NCBI GenBank assembly: GCA_036261625.1
Contig: DATAKL010000019.1
Span: 1 to 64,000, forward strand
DNA length: 64,000 nt
Direction: 5' to 3'
Source: JAAXKN01 sp036261625
GTDB taxonomy: Bacteria; Bacteroidota; Ignavibacteria; Ignavibacteriales; SURF-24
Part shown: positions 53,245 to 62,599 of the stretch, piece by piece
Position numbering within the stretch: the stretch's first letter is position 1
Layout: each line of letters begins with the position of its first letter
Notes under the pieces: generated by a model
Databases searched by the model: none
Seen by the model: only the letters and a program-made list of their open reading frames with translations
What the model was told of the DNA's origin: nothing
Program-made: the position numbers and the translations under genes

Positions 53245-54858
53245 ATGAAAAGACTCAACAACTTATCACTATTGGATTCCGTTAAACTAATATTTATAAC
53301 ACTTCTGGCTTTTACAGCTCTCAATGCTCAGGACCTCAATCAGGGCATAAGGCTTATCAAAGTGGGAAAATATACCGAAGCCAGAAACTTCTTCGACAAC
53401 CTGGTTAAGACTAACCCCAAGAACGCCGATGCCTACTACTGGCTTGGTAAGCTTGATGCTAAAGAGGGTAAAGTTGACCAGGCACAGGCCGAATTCCAGA
53501 AAGGCATTGAGGCCAATAAGGACAACGCTCTTAATTTTGTCGGTCTCGGGCAGGTTCAGCTCATTAAGAACGACTCTACTGCAGCCATTAAGCAGTTTGA
53601 TGAGGCTCTTGATATGACTGACTCGAAGGATGCCAACGTTATGATTGCAATTGCGGATGCTTACCTCGGCTCCGATGCAAAAAACTTCGGCAGGCCAATT
53701 CAGCTTTTGTCGAAGGCTAAAACTGTTTCTAAAAGAAACCCCCGCATTTTTGAACGCCTCGGAGACATTTACCTGAGGCTCGTAAACGGAAGCATGGCAA
53801 TTCAGAACTACCAGACAGCCATCGACTATGATTCGGCAAACGTCGAGTCATATATCGGAATAGGCCAGATCTATTCTAAAATCAGAAATTACAATGATGC
53901 AGAGGCTAATTTCAAAAAGGCCATTACTGTTGACTCCACATACTCTCCGGCATACAGGGAATTCGGCGAGTATTATTATGCACGCAAGGAATACATGAAA
54001 GCTGCTGAAATGTACAAGAAGTACCTCGATTACTCTGATGTTACAAAAGACAAGCTCGTACGCTATGCCACAATGCTCTATCTTGCAAAGGATTATAACA
54101 CGGCTATTGCTGTTATCAACCAGGTGTCTGAAAAAGGGGGAACTCCCGACGCACAGCTTCAGCACGTGCTGGCTTACTCCTTATTCTCAATTGATGATGC
54201 GCAGAGAGGTATCCCTGCATTTGAAAAGTATTTCCAGATGACAGATCCCAAGGAAATAACGTCTACAGATTACGACTATCTTGGCAAACTTGAGGCCAAA
54301 GCCGGAAATGACTCGCTTGCAATTGAAAACTATAAGAAGGCCTTGGCTCTGGATTCAACAAGAATCGATCTGCACGGCGACATTGCGAACCTCTACTTCA
54401 AGGATAAAAAATGGGATGATGCTGCAAAGCAGTATGAACTTAAGGAAAAGTCTACAGGAAAGCCTCTCAGTGTACTTGAATACTTTAACCTCGGGCAGGC
54501 TTATTATAAAATGAGCGATTTTAAGATGGCTGATACCACTTATGCTAAAATGATTCAGATTAGCCCCGACCAGCCGATAGCTTATTACTACAGAGCTCTC
54601 AGCAACGCACAGCTGGATCCTGAATCGGAGCAGGGACTTGCAAAGCCTTATTATGAAAAGTTCATTGAACTAGTTACAAGCAAGGGGCCCGATCAGATAG
54701 CTAAATTCAAGAACCACCTTATTGAAGCTTATTCATATCTTGGTTATTTCTATTACCTGAAAAAGGACAATGCTGCTTCACGCGCGAACTGGGTTAAGGT
54801 ACAGGAACTCGATCCTGAAAACAAGCAGGCACTTGAGGCTCTTAAGGTATTGAAGTAA
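53245..54858 (+). CDS. Exported tetratricopeptide-repeat protein
   Basis: 537 residues. Signal peptide to about 28 (ALNAQ), then roughly twelve TPR units, for example GIRLIKVGKYTEARNFFDNL, DAYYWLGKLDAKEGKVDQAQ and PAYREFGEYYYARKEYMKAA. It is a periplasmic or surface scaffold with no enzyme motif. It starts ten bases after the PstS-like gene and ends the operon; a terminator follows at 54885-54915. Confidence 0.9.
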   Translation: MKRLNNLSLLDSVKLIFITLLAFTALNAQDLNQGIRLIKVGKYTEARNFFDNLVKTNPKNADAYYWLGKLDAKEGKVDQAQAEFQKGIEANKDNALNFVGLGQVQLIKNDSTAAIKQFDEALDMTDSKDANVMIAIADAYLGSDAKNFGRPIQLLSKAKTVSKRNPRIFERLGDIYLRLVNGSMAIQNYQTAIDYDSANVESYIGIGQIYSKIRNYNDAEANFKKAITVDSTYSPAYREFGEYYYARKEYMKAAEMYKKYLDYSDVTKDKLVRYATMLYLAKDYNTAIAVINQVSEKGGTPDAQLQHVLAYSLFSIDDAQRGIPAFEKYFQMTDPKEITSTDYDYLGKLEAKAGNDSLAIENYKKALALDSTRIDLHGDIANLYFKDKKWDDAAKQYELKEKSTGKPLSVLEYFNLGQAYYKMSDFKMADTTYAKMIQISPDQPIAYYYRALSNAQLDPESEQGLAKPYYEKFIELVTSKGPDQIAKFKNHLIEAYSYLGYFYYLKKDNAASRANWVKVQELDPENKQALEALKVLK

Positions 54859-54884
54859 AATAAATTGATAATTGTTTTTGAAAA

Positions 54885-54915
54885 GGGAAGGCCCCAAAAA
54901 GGCTTTCCCTTTTTT
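54885..54915 (+). terminator. Factor-independent terminator of the TonB operon
   Basis: GGGAAGGCC (54885-54893) pairs with GGCTTTCCC (54901-54909), one G-U, followed by a T-run (54910-54915). Confidence 0.88.
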
Positions 54916-55053
54916 GATTTTAATATAACCGCGTCAGCCTCTGGCGGGCGGTTTCATGTCTGTATAATTGTGTGACCGGCCTTCGCCCCTTTACGGGTAA
55001 GGGAAGCTAATGGCCTGTGAAATGGTGGAGTATACTTAAATTGTTTATAAAAT

Positions 55054-55086
55054 AAAAAGCCCTTCTCCCGTCGAAAAGAGAAGGGC
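55054..55086 (-). terminator. Factor-independent terminator of the OmpA-domain gene
   Basis: GCCCTTCTC (55059-55067) and GAGAAGGGC (55078-55086) form a perfect nine-pair stem. Read on the minus strand it is followed by TTTTTATTTT. It lies just past the stop of the gene at 55105. Confidence 0.9.
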
Positions 55087-55104
55087 ATAAGATGAAAACC
55101 CGAA

Positions 55105-56466
55105 TTACAGCTTTATAAATTCAACCCTTCTGTTATTGGCTTTGCCTGAAGGGGTTGTGTTTTCCGAAACAGGTTCGCTTTCACCCTTGCCGTCAGTTTC
55201 CATACGCGAGGCATCAATGCCGAATTCTGCGGTGAGTGCGTTTTTTACAGCAGATGAACGTTTCTTTGAGAGCTCCAGGTTCTGCTGGTCGCCTCCGTCG
55301 CTGTCTGTGTGCCCAATGATTTTAACCCTCAGGTCTGAATTTTCCTTCAATACGCCTGCAATTTCCTTTAAGGTGCCGTACGACTCGGGCTTAATTTTAT
55401 CGGAACCCGAGTCAAATGTAATTCCGCGCGTAACGAGTTTTCCTTCAGTTAAGAGCTTGTTCCGCATGTCGGGCGCGCCGACTGCAAAGCGTACGTTTGA
55501 GAAAAGGACCTGATATGCATCCGGTTTCTCGTCATCAAAGTACCAGAGCCCTATCTTAAATATGTCGTAAGGCGCAGGGGTGATAAACTTCGGCAGGTCG
55601 TAGAGCTTTTTGTTGTCGATCCAGACCCTGTAGCGTTCTTTCTGGACAGAGATCGAAAGTCTTACTATCTTGCCTGCCTTTCCGCTGGTAATGTTGTCTT
55701 CCAGGCTTGACTGAACACCGGCGGGCTCACCCCAGTCGGTGTAGTTTTTAAGATCAAATCTCGAATCGCCCTCGCCGTAAATTACGAAATCCAGGTTGCC
55801 GGAAGTCTTACCCGAACCTGAGTATTCATATGCGTGCTGGAGGTACTCTTTCTCGCCGCCCGAAGAAATGATGCAGAAGTTTATGTTTCCCAGGTAATCC
55901 GTATTGCCGGGGACATCATAAACCATATCAAGTTCAATTGTGTAGTTTTCAGGAAAAGGCTTCGGGAAATCGGGCACATACAGGCTGCCGTTCTTGGCCT
56001 TGAGCCATTTGCCGGGATATTTGTTTATTGTTACAACCTCTCCCGTACCGTTTGTGTTCCATCTGGCGGGGAAGTCGCCCACGTTATCCTGCGAGAAGTC
56101 CTCGAAGAAAAGAACCTTTTCGCCGGGGACGAAGTCGTATTTCGAATAGCTCCTGAGGCTTAATTCGGATTTCTTAGGTTCATCGTCCTTTGCCGTTTTT
56201 TTCGGGCTGGTCTCTTCTTCAGGCTCTTCTGTCTGAGTGTTACTTTTCTTTGCCTTTACTTCCTCGTTTTCGTCACTGTTTTCTTCGGTAGCTTTCTTTT
56301 CAACCTCATCCAAACCCTTATCAATTGCTTCATCTGTTTTTTCTTCGGCCCTCTGTTCTACTTTATCCTTTATTTTACCCAGAATGTCGAACTGCGAGAA
56401 CGACTTTTCAGGCATAAAAAGGCACAGTATGAATGCCGCTGCTGAAAATGTAAGGAATGATTTCAC
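55105..56466 (-). CDS. OmpA-domain envelope protein with LamG-like middle domain
   Basis: 453 residues from a GTG at 56466. AGGGG lies upstream, and the residues that follow form a clean signal peptide (VKSFLTFSAAAFILCLFMPEK). Starts further upstream would add a long hydrophobic tail that fits no export signal. After the signal come a charged coiled-coil segment (KDKVEQRAEEKTDEAIDKG and Glu/Lys repeats, about 35-115), a beta-rich domain of the concanavalin/LamG type (about 125-330) and an OmpA domain (about 340-453) with FDSGSDKIKPESYG, GHTDSDGGDQQN, LSKKRSSAV and GESEPVSENTTPSGKANNRR, which binds peptidoglycan. Confidence 0.85.
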   Translation of the reverse strand: MKSFLTFSAAAFILCLFMPEKSFSQFDILGKIKDKVEQRAEEKTDEAIDKGLDEVEKKATEENSDENEEVKAKKSNTQTEEPEEETSPKKTAKDDEPKKSELSLRSYSKYDFVPGEKVLFFEDFSQDNVGDFPARWNTNGTGEVVTINKYPGKWLKAKNGSLYVPDFPKPFPENYTIELDMVYDVPGNTDYLGNINFCIISSGGEKEYLQHAYEYSGSGKTSGNLDFVIYGEGDSRFDLKNYTDWGEPAGVQSSLEDNITSGKAGKIVRLSISVQKERYRVWIDNKKLYDLPKFITPAPYDIFKIGLWYFDDEKPDAYQVLFSNVRFAVGAPDMRNKLLTEGKLVTRGITFDSGSDKIKPESYGTLKEIAGVLKENSDLRVKIIGHTDSDGGDQQNLELSKKRSSAVKNALTAEFGIDASRMETDGKGESEPVSENTTPSGKANNRRVEFIKL

Positions 56467-56864
56467 TTTAGTACCCCTTTTATGTATGATTGAGATAATT
56501 TCAGAGAGAAACAGCTTAAAAGAGCACGGCATAAAGTACAAAGTAAAAATGAAAAAGTAAAAAGGAAAAATAACCGTCTGCCCTGGGAGAATTCCCTCAA
56601 GAAAGAATAAGATTCTATTAAATAAATGCATTGAAAATAATATTGGTATAAAATATCTTTTAAACCTCAATAATTTAGGATTTGTCAAATAAGTCCAGAA
56701 GAAAAATACCCGGTCGAAACAGTGGAGATCTAGTCTTAAACTGCCGCACCATGAAATTATTTTCTCTAATGGGGCATTTAACTGTTAATATGGAAAACCA
56801 AGTCCCAAACGTCATAGAATTATAAGAGCCTTAGAACGGCTTTTAAGTAAATTAAGGAAAGGAA
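56467..56864. other. Divergent intergenic region before the RND operon
   Basis: About 400 bases, AT-rich, holding the promoters for the OmpA-domain gene (minus) and for the RND adaptor gene (plus). A plausible ribosome-binding site AAGGAAAGGAA lies right before the adaptor start. No gene, repeat or known operator is recognised. Confidence 0.4.
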
Positions 56865-57947
56865 ATGAGCAAATCAGTTAAAAGAATTGTCATTGCAGCA
56901 ACTGTAATTCTTATTGTTTTAATAATTGCGCTGCCGAAGTTAACCTCACTGAAGGGGGAGGCTAAGAGGCCCGGGCTGGTAGCGGGCAGAAAAGGCGGCG
57001 GCATGGGGGTCGCGGTCGAGGGTTTTGTTGTCAGACCGGGAAAGCTCAGCGACAGGATAGTATCTACGGGTACGGTTCTGGCAAACGAGGAGGTCCAGCT
57101 TAAGAGCGAAGTATCCGGAAAGATTACGAAAATATTGTTTAAGGAAGGAAGTTTCGTCCGTAGAGGCACACTTCTGGTCAAGATAAACGATGCGGACCTG
57201 CAGGCACAGCTTGCAAAGGCAAACTACAAGCTTCAGCTTGCAAAGGACAAGGAATACCGCCAGAAAATGATGCTTAAGAGGGAAGCCATCAGCCAGCAGG
57301 ATTATGATGCCGCACTCAGTGAACTGCAGTCGGATGAGGCCGATATTCAGCTTCTGAAGGCACAGATAGATAAAACTGAAATCCGTGCTCCTTTCGACGG
57401 AACGGTGGGTCTCAAGGCCATAAGTGAGGGAAGTTTTATAAGTCCAAGTGACAGAATTGCCACACTTCAGAATTTGAATCCTGTAAAAATAGACTTTTCG
57501 ATTCCCGAGAAGTACTACAGCACGGTAAAGACAGGGACGCAGATAAACTTCAGAATCCAGGGCTCCGATAAGGATTTCAGCGGGAAAATTTATGCCGTTG
57601 AACCTAAGATTGATCCCAGCTCCAGGTCGCTGCAGATAAGAGCAATCTGCCGCAACGATAAAGCGGAGATTTATCCGGGCGCATTTGCCAATATTGAAAT
57701 TGTTTTACGGGAGATTCCAGACGCACTCCTGGTTCCAACACAGTCGCTCGTGCCCGACTTAAAGGGGCAGAAGGTTTTTGTGGCCAGAGGGGGGCGGGCT
57801 CTTTCTGTACCTGTAAAGACCGGCATCAGGCAGGAGAAGACAATTCAGATAACCGGCGGCTTAAGCGTGGGGGACACGGTTATTACGACTGGCCTTCTGC
57901 AGATAAGGCCCAATATGCCCGTCAGGATCTCAAGGGTTAATCAATAA
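56865..57947 (+). CDS. RND efflux periplasmic adaptor (membrane fusion protein)
   Basis: 360 residues: one N-terminal helix, then a hairpin and lipoyl-type domain with TGTVLANEEVQLKSEVSG and EGSFVRRGTLLVKIND, a helical hairpin (about 110-165), a lipoyl half motif KTEIRAPFDGTVGLKAISEG, and beta-barrel segments. It links the inner-membrane RND pump to the outer-membrane channel. It is followed by the pump and a TolC-like gene. Confidence 0.93.
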   Translation: MSKSVKRIVIAATVILIVLIIALPKLTSLKGEAKRPGLVAGRKGGGMGVAVEGFVVRPGKLSDRIVSTGTVLANEEVQLKSEVSGKITKILFKEGSFVRRGTLLVKINDADLQAQLAKANYKLQLAKDKEYRQKMMLKREAISQQDYDAALSELQSDEADIQLLKAQIDKTEIRAPFDGTVGLKAISEGSFISPSDRIATLQNLNPVKIDFSIPEKYYSTVKTGTQINFRIQGSDKDFSGKIYAVEPKIDPSSRSLQIRAICRNDKAEIYPGAFANIEIVLREIPDALLVPTQSLVPDLKGQKVFVARGGRALSVPVKTGIRQEKTIQITGGLSVGDTVITTGLLQIRPNMPVRISRVNQ

Positions 57948-57958
57948 TATTTTTCAGG

Positions 57959-57984
57959 ATTCCGCGCTTAAATAAGTGCGGAAT
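57959..57984. promoter_or_regulatory. Near-perfect 26-bp palindrome between adaptor and pump genes
   Basis: ATTCCGCGCTTA (57959-57970) and TAAGTGCGGAAT (57973-57984) are 12-base arms with one mismatch (a G-U in RNA) around AA. It lies 25 bases before the pump start. It could be an mRNA stem limiting pump translation or an operator. Confidence 0.55.
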
Positions 57985-58008
57985 GAGCAATAAAAAAGTG
58001 AACAGCAA

Positions 58009-61000
58009 ATGAGTTTATCATCATTAAGTATAAAAAGACCCGTACTGGCTATTGTGATGGCAATAGTGATAATTCTCTTCGGGTTTATAGGCTACACATA
58101 TCTTGGCGTTCGTGAGTACCCGAGCGTGGATGCCCCTATTATTACAGTCTCCACGGCTTATACGGGGGCCAATGCAGAGGTAATTGAGTCGCAGATAACA
58201 GAACCTCTGGAGGAATCGATCAACGGTATTGCAGGCATACGCAGCCTGACGTCGGTTTCAAGCGAGGGAAGAAGTTCCATAACTGTGGAGTTTTCACTGG
58301 ACGTGGATCTGGAGACCGCAGCCAATGACGTGCGCGACCGTGCAGCCAGGGCTGTGAGGAATCTTCCTCCTGATGCCGATCCGCCTGTTGTGGCTAAGGC
58401 GGATGCAGATGCCAGTTCGATATTTATGCTGACATTAAAAAGCGATACCAGAAACCTCCTTGAACTAAGCGATTTTGCAAATAACGTTTTCAAGGAAAGA
58501 CTCCAGACCATTCCCGGAGTGAGCACGGTCCAGATCTGGGGCGAAAAGAAGCCTTCGATGAGACTCTGGCTCGATCCGGCAAAGCTTGCTGCATATGACC
58601 TCACAGCCATGGATGTAAGGAATGCCCTTAACAGGGAAAATATTGAGCTCCCCTCAGGACGAATTGAAGGGGCAAATACTGAGCTTACGGTGAGGACTTT
58701 AAGCCGCCTGCAGACCGTAGACGACTTTAATGATATGATCATCAAGGATTACGGCAATAATCCCGTGCGCCTTAAAGATGTTGGAGAAGCTGCCCTGGGC
58801 CCCGAGAACGAACGCTCTATTCTAAAACGCGACGGCGTGCCTATGGTTGGAATCGGCGTTGTTCCGCAGCCCGGATCAAATCAGATTGACATTGTGGACA
58901 GGATCTATCAGGAACTGGCTAAAATTCAAAAGGATCTCCCCGGTGATATTAAAACACAAATCGGCTTCGATAATACATCGTATATAAGAAAATCAATCAC
59001 AGAAGTTGAGGAAACAGTCTATATTGCACTCGGACTCGTTATTCTCATTATATTTGCATTCTTAAGGGACTGGAGGACAACTTTAATACCTATAGTTGCC
59101 ATTCCTGTTTCTCTTATCGGTGCATTCTTTATAATGTACCTGATGAACTTCTCGATTAACGTCCTTACGCTGCTCGGCATTGTGCTTGCAATCGGCCTGG
59201 TGGTGGATGATGCTATTGTGGTGCTTGAAAATATTTACTCCAAGGTTGAGCAGGGAATGCCTCCCAGGGAAGCCGGCATGAAGGGATCGGCTGAAATATT
59301 CTTTGCAATTATCTCAACTACAATCACTCTGGCAGCGGTGTTCCTTCCGATCATATTCCTGCAGGGTATGACGGGAAGGCTTTTCCGTGAATTCGGTATT
59401 GTGGTTGCAGGCTCTGTTCTTATCTCAGCCTTTGTGGCTTTGACACTTACACCTATGCTCAGTACAAAAATCCTTAAGCCCAGGCAGGGACATAACTGGT
59501 TTTACAGGAAAACCGAGCCTTTCTTTGTGTGGCTTTCCAATGCATATAAGAATGCTTTGGACAGGTTTATGGCAAAGCGCTGGCTGGCTTTTATTATTAT
59601 GGCAGTCTCGGCAGCCGTCATTGTTGTTATTGGAGGCAGCCTGCAGAGCGAACTTGCGCCTTTAGAGGACAGAAGCCAGCTCAGAATTTCCTCTACAATG
59701 CCTGAGGGAACCTCTTATGAGGCTATGGACAGCTACATGGACCAGCTCACTAAGTTTGTGCAGGACACGGTAAAGGGAACCCAGACACTCCTTTCAATTA
59801 CAGCCCCGGGCTATGGAGGTGCAGGATCTGTAAATTCAGGCATGATATTCCTCGTCCTTAAAGACAGGGATGAAAGGCCAAAAAGCCAGCAGCAGATATT
59901 TGAAGACCTCTCGGGCTCCTTCAGGAAGTTTAACGCTGCAAGAACAATTGCCATGCAGGCGCAGACCATCGGAGGCTCACGCGGAGGCCTGCCTGTGCAG
60001 TACGTACTCCAGGCCCCGAATTCAGAGAAGCTGCGCGAGGCACTGCCGAAGTTTTTCCAGGCGGCAAACCAGGACCCCACCTTCAGCGTCGTTGACGTCA
60101 ACCTGAAGTTCAATAAGCCTGAACTTGTGGTATCCATAGACCGCGACCGCGCGCGCTCTCTCGGGGTTTCGGCTGTTGATATTGCACAGACACTCTCGCT
60201 TGCCTTAAGCGGGCAGCGCTTCGGCTACTTTTATATGAACGGCAAGCAGTACCAGGTAATCGGACAGGTAAAAAGAGCCGACAGGAGTGAACCCCTCAAC
60301 CTGAAATCACTCTTTGTAAAAAATTCCAATGGCGAACTAATCCAGCTGGATAACCTGGTAAGCTTAAAAGAGCAGATCAACTCGCCCCAGCTCTACCGCT
60401 TTAACCGCTATACGGCAGCAACCATATCAGCTAACCTAGCTCCGGGCAAAACCATAGGCGACGGTATTAAGGCAATGGATGCAATTGCCAAAAGGGTTCT
60501 GGATCCTTCCTTCTCAACAGCCCTAAACGGGCCTTCGAAAGACTTTGCAGAAAGCTCCTCAAGCCTTGTTTTTACATTTATGCTGGCCCTTGTGCTCATT
60601 TACCTCATTCTGGCCGCACAGTTCGAGAGCTTCCGCGACCCGTTGATCATAATGTTCACGGTGCCTCTGGCTTTAGCCGGAGCACTCATGTCGCTCTGGT
60701 ACTTTAACCATACGATGAATATTTTCAGCGAGATCGGCATGATCATGCTGATAGGACTGGTAACCAAAAACGGTATTCTGATCGTGGAATTTGCAAACCA
60801 GAGGCGCTCTCAGGGGCTTTCGCTTCTTGATGCCGTCAAGGATGCCTCGGTGTCCCGTTTCCGTCCTATTATCATGACAAGCCTTGCTACAATTCTCGGC
60901 ACACTTCCTATTGCGCTTGCACTGGGTTCCGGCGCAGGAAGCAGGGTTTCCATGGGTGTGGCGGTTATCGGGGGGCTCATCTTCTCGACATTCCTTACGC

Positions 61001-61125
61001 TTTTTGTTGTTCCTGCAATTTACTCTTATCTCTCGCCTAAGGGTGAGGTCTTAAGTAACGTTACAGATGATTTTGCGGGCAGCGGCAGGAAAGACAAAGT
61101 TGAAGACGAGTTTGTGACAAAGTAA
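58009..61125 (+). CDS. RND family multidrug efflux pump (HAE1 type)
   Basis: 1038 residues, the usual size, with twelve membrane helices. It has FIGYTYLGVREYPSVDAPII at the start, periplasmic porter loops, and the proton-relay Asp pair in GLVVDDAIVVLENI (about 396-409). The second-half helices have LMLIGLVTKNGILIVEFANQ-like sequence. It exports drugs, dyes or lipids from the periplasm using the proton gradient; substrates are unknown. A TolC-family gene follows after a small stem-loop. Confidence 0.96.
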   Translation: MSLSSLSIKRPVLAIVMAIVIILFGFIGYTYLGVREYPSVDAPIITVSTAYTGANAEVIESQITEPLEESINGIAGIRSLTSVSSEGRSSITVEFSLDVDLETAANDVRDRAARAVRNLPPDADPPVVAKADADASSIFMLTLKSDTRNLLELSDFANNVFKERLQTIPGVSTVQIWGEKKPSMRLWLDPAKLAAYDLTAMDVRNALNRENIELPSGRIEGANTELTVRTLSRLQTVDDFNDMIIKDYGNNPVRLKDVGEAALGPENERSILKRDGVPMVGIGVVPQPGSNQIDIVDRIYQELAKIQKDLPGDIKTQIGFDNTSYIRKSITEVEETVYIALGLVILIIFAFLRDWRTTLIPIVAIPVSLIGAFFIMYLMNFSINVLTLLGIVLAIGLVVDDAIVVLENIYSKVEQGMPPREAGMKGSAEIFFAIISTTITLAAVFLPIIFLQGMTGRLFREFGIVVAGSVLISAFVALTLTPMLSTKILKPRQGHNWFYRKTEPFFVWLSNAYKNALDRFMAKRWLAFIIMAVSAAVIVVIGGSLQSELAPLEDRSQLRISSTMPEGTSYEAMDSYMDQLTKFVQDTVKGTQTLLSITAPGYGGAGSVNSGMIFLVLKDRDERPKSQQQIFEDLSGSFRKFNAARTIAMQAQTIGGSRGGLPVQYVLQAPNSEKLREALPKFFQAANQDPTFSVVDVNLKFNKPELVVSIDRDRARSLGVSAVDIAQTLSLALSGQRFGYFYMNGKQYQVIGQVKRADRSEPLNLKSLFVKNSNGELIQLDNLVSLKEQINSPQLYRFNRYTAATISANLAPGKTIGDGIKAMDAIAKRVLDPSFSTALNGPSKDFAESSSSLVFTFMLALVLIYLILAAQFESFRDPLIIMFTVPLALAGALMSLWYFNHTMNIFSEIGMIMLIGLVTKNGILIVEFANQRRSQGLSLLDAVKDASVSRFRPIIMTSLATILGTLPIALALGSGAGSRVSMGVAVIGGLIFSTFLTLFVVPAIYSYLSPKGEVLSNVTDDFAGSGRKDKVEDEFVTK

Positions 61126-61136
61126 AAATTTTATGA

Positions 61137-61159
61137 CGGGGCGGGAATGCCTTGCCCCG
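61137..61159. repeat. Short stem-loop between pump and TolC genes
   Basis: CGGGGC (61137-61142) and GCCCCG (61154-61159) form a six-pair stem with an 11-base loop. Weak; it may slow transcription or be incidental. Confidence 0.3.
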
Positions 61160-61218
61160 GAAAATAAATATTCAGAAAAGAGTTCTGAATTCTAATTTGA
61201 AATTACGGATTAACGATT

Positions 61219-62523
61219 ATGTTGAAACTTTTGGCTATTATAATTCTCCTGCTTAGCGTAAATGTGTTTTCTCAGGAGACTCTCACTTTAGAAAAAGCTG
61301 TACAGATTGGACTTGAAAATAACTACTCTATAAAACTGGCCGGAAATGATCTCAGGATTTCAGAGAACAATGCGACTCTGGGCAATGCCGGATTTCTTCC
61401 CAGGCTTGACTTAACGGCCTCAGAGAACAACAGCATGAACAATACTCACCAGGAGTATTCAAGCGGACAGGTGACCGATAAGAAGAATGCAACATCCGCC
61501 TCCTCCACGGCCGGTATTGCACTCAACTGGACCATATTCGACGGAATGAATATGTTCACAAATTTCAGCCGTCTGAAGGAGCTTAATTCACTGGGCGAAA
61601 TTAACGCCAGGGCCGCCGTTGAAAACAACGTGGCTTCAATCATGAGCAGCTATTACAATATAGTCAGCATTCAGCAGACCATCAGGGCCATCCAGGATGC
61701 CATAAAAATTTCAGAGGAAAGGGTCAGAATTGCAGAGGAAAAGTACAACCTGGGCTCGGGCTCAAAACTGGAACTCCTGCAGGCCAGGGTGGATCTTAAT
61801 GCCGACAGATCTAATCTCCTCAAACAGCAGATTAGTCTTTCACAGGCAAAAGTTAGCTTGAACCAGCTCATGGGACTTGAAAGCACGAAGGATTTTCTGA
61901 TCCGTGATACCATAATTATCAGCTCCAGGATGGATTACAATTCCCTGAAGAATATGGTCCTGAACAGCAACAGTGCGCTTAAATCAGCAGGGAAAAACGT
62001 CTCTGTTGCCTCGCTTAACCTCTCGGGCTTAAGGTCTCTTTGGTATCCGACACTTGGATTGTTCTTAAATTATAACTTCTCAGGTTCCCAGGCGCAGGCC
62101 GGGCTCATAAAGAGCAGCCAGACCAATGGTTTTTCATACGGACTTAACCTGTCGTTTAACCTCTTCAACGGCCTTAATACGTCGCGCCAGGTTGAAAACG
62201 CAAAAATATCTCTTGAGAGCAGCCAGCTTGAGTACGATGACCTGAAGAACAAAATCCAGTCCTCATTCGAGCAGGAATACACAAGCTACAGTAATAACAT
62301 TCAGCAGGTGAAGATGGAGGAGGAAAACCTGGAAGCGGCGCGCCAGAATGCCGGGATTGCACTCGACCGTTTTAAGTACGGAACATACTCATCACTTGAG
62401 CTCTCAGTTGCACAGAAGTCCTACCTTGATGCTGAAAGCCGCCTCGTGGCAGCAGAGTACGCTGCTAAAAAAAGCGAGATAGAACTGATGAGACTCTCGG
62501 GACAGATTATAAAGCAGTTTTAA
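61219..62523 (+). CDS. TolC-family outer-membrane channel protein
   Basis: 434 residues: signal peptide (1-19), two TolC repeats with long coiled-coil helices (LTLEKAVQIGLENNYSIKLA and SEERVRIAEEKYNLGSGSKLE) and beta-barrel segments. It completes the tripartite pump with the adaptor and RND genes just upstream. Length is typical. A strong terminator follows. Confidence 0.95.
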   Translation: MLKLLAIIILLLSVNVFSQETLTLEKAVQIGLENNYSIKLAGNDLRISENNATLGNAGFLPRLDLTASENNSMNNTHQEYSSGQVTDKKNATSASSTAGIALNWTIFDGMNMFTNFSRLKELNSLGEINARAAVENNVASIMSSYYNIVSIQQTIRAIQDAIKISEERVRIAEEKYNLGSGSKLELLQARVDLNADRSNLLKQQISLSQAKVSLNQLMGLESTKDFLIRDTIIISSRMDYNSLKNMVLNSNSALKSAGKNVSVASLNLSGLRSLWYPTLGLFLNYNFSGSQAQAGLIKSSQTNGFSYGLNLSFNLFNGLNTSRQVENAKISLESSQLEYDDLKNKIQSSFEQEYTSYSNNIQQVKMEEENLEAARQNAGIALDRFKYGTYSSLELSVAQKSYLDAESRLVAAEYAAKKSEIELMRLSGQIIKQF

Positions 62524-62540
62524 TCAGAGCTTAAAGGTCT

Positions 62541-62585
62541 AAAGCCCAAAGCCGGCGCCTTAAACGCCGTCTTTGGGCTTTTTAG
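62541..62585. terminator. Bidirectional terminator after the TolC-like gene
   Basis: AAAGCCCAAAG (62541-62551) pairs with CTTTGGGCTTT (62571-62581), and GGCG/CGCC pair inside. T-rich sequence follows on the plus strand. The convergent MFS gene ends at 62600, so it may serve both directions. Confidence 0.85.
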
Positions 62586-62599
62586 CTTTGGGCTATTTT

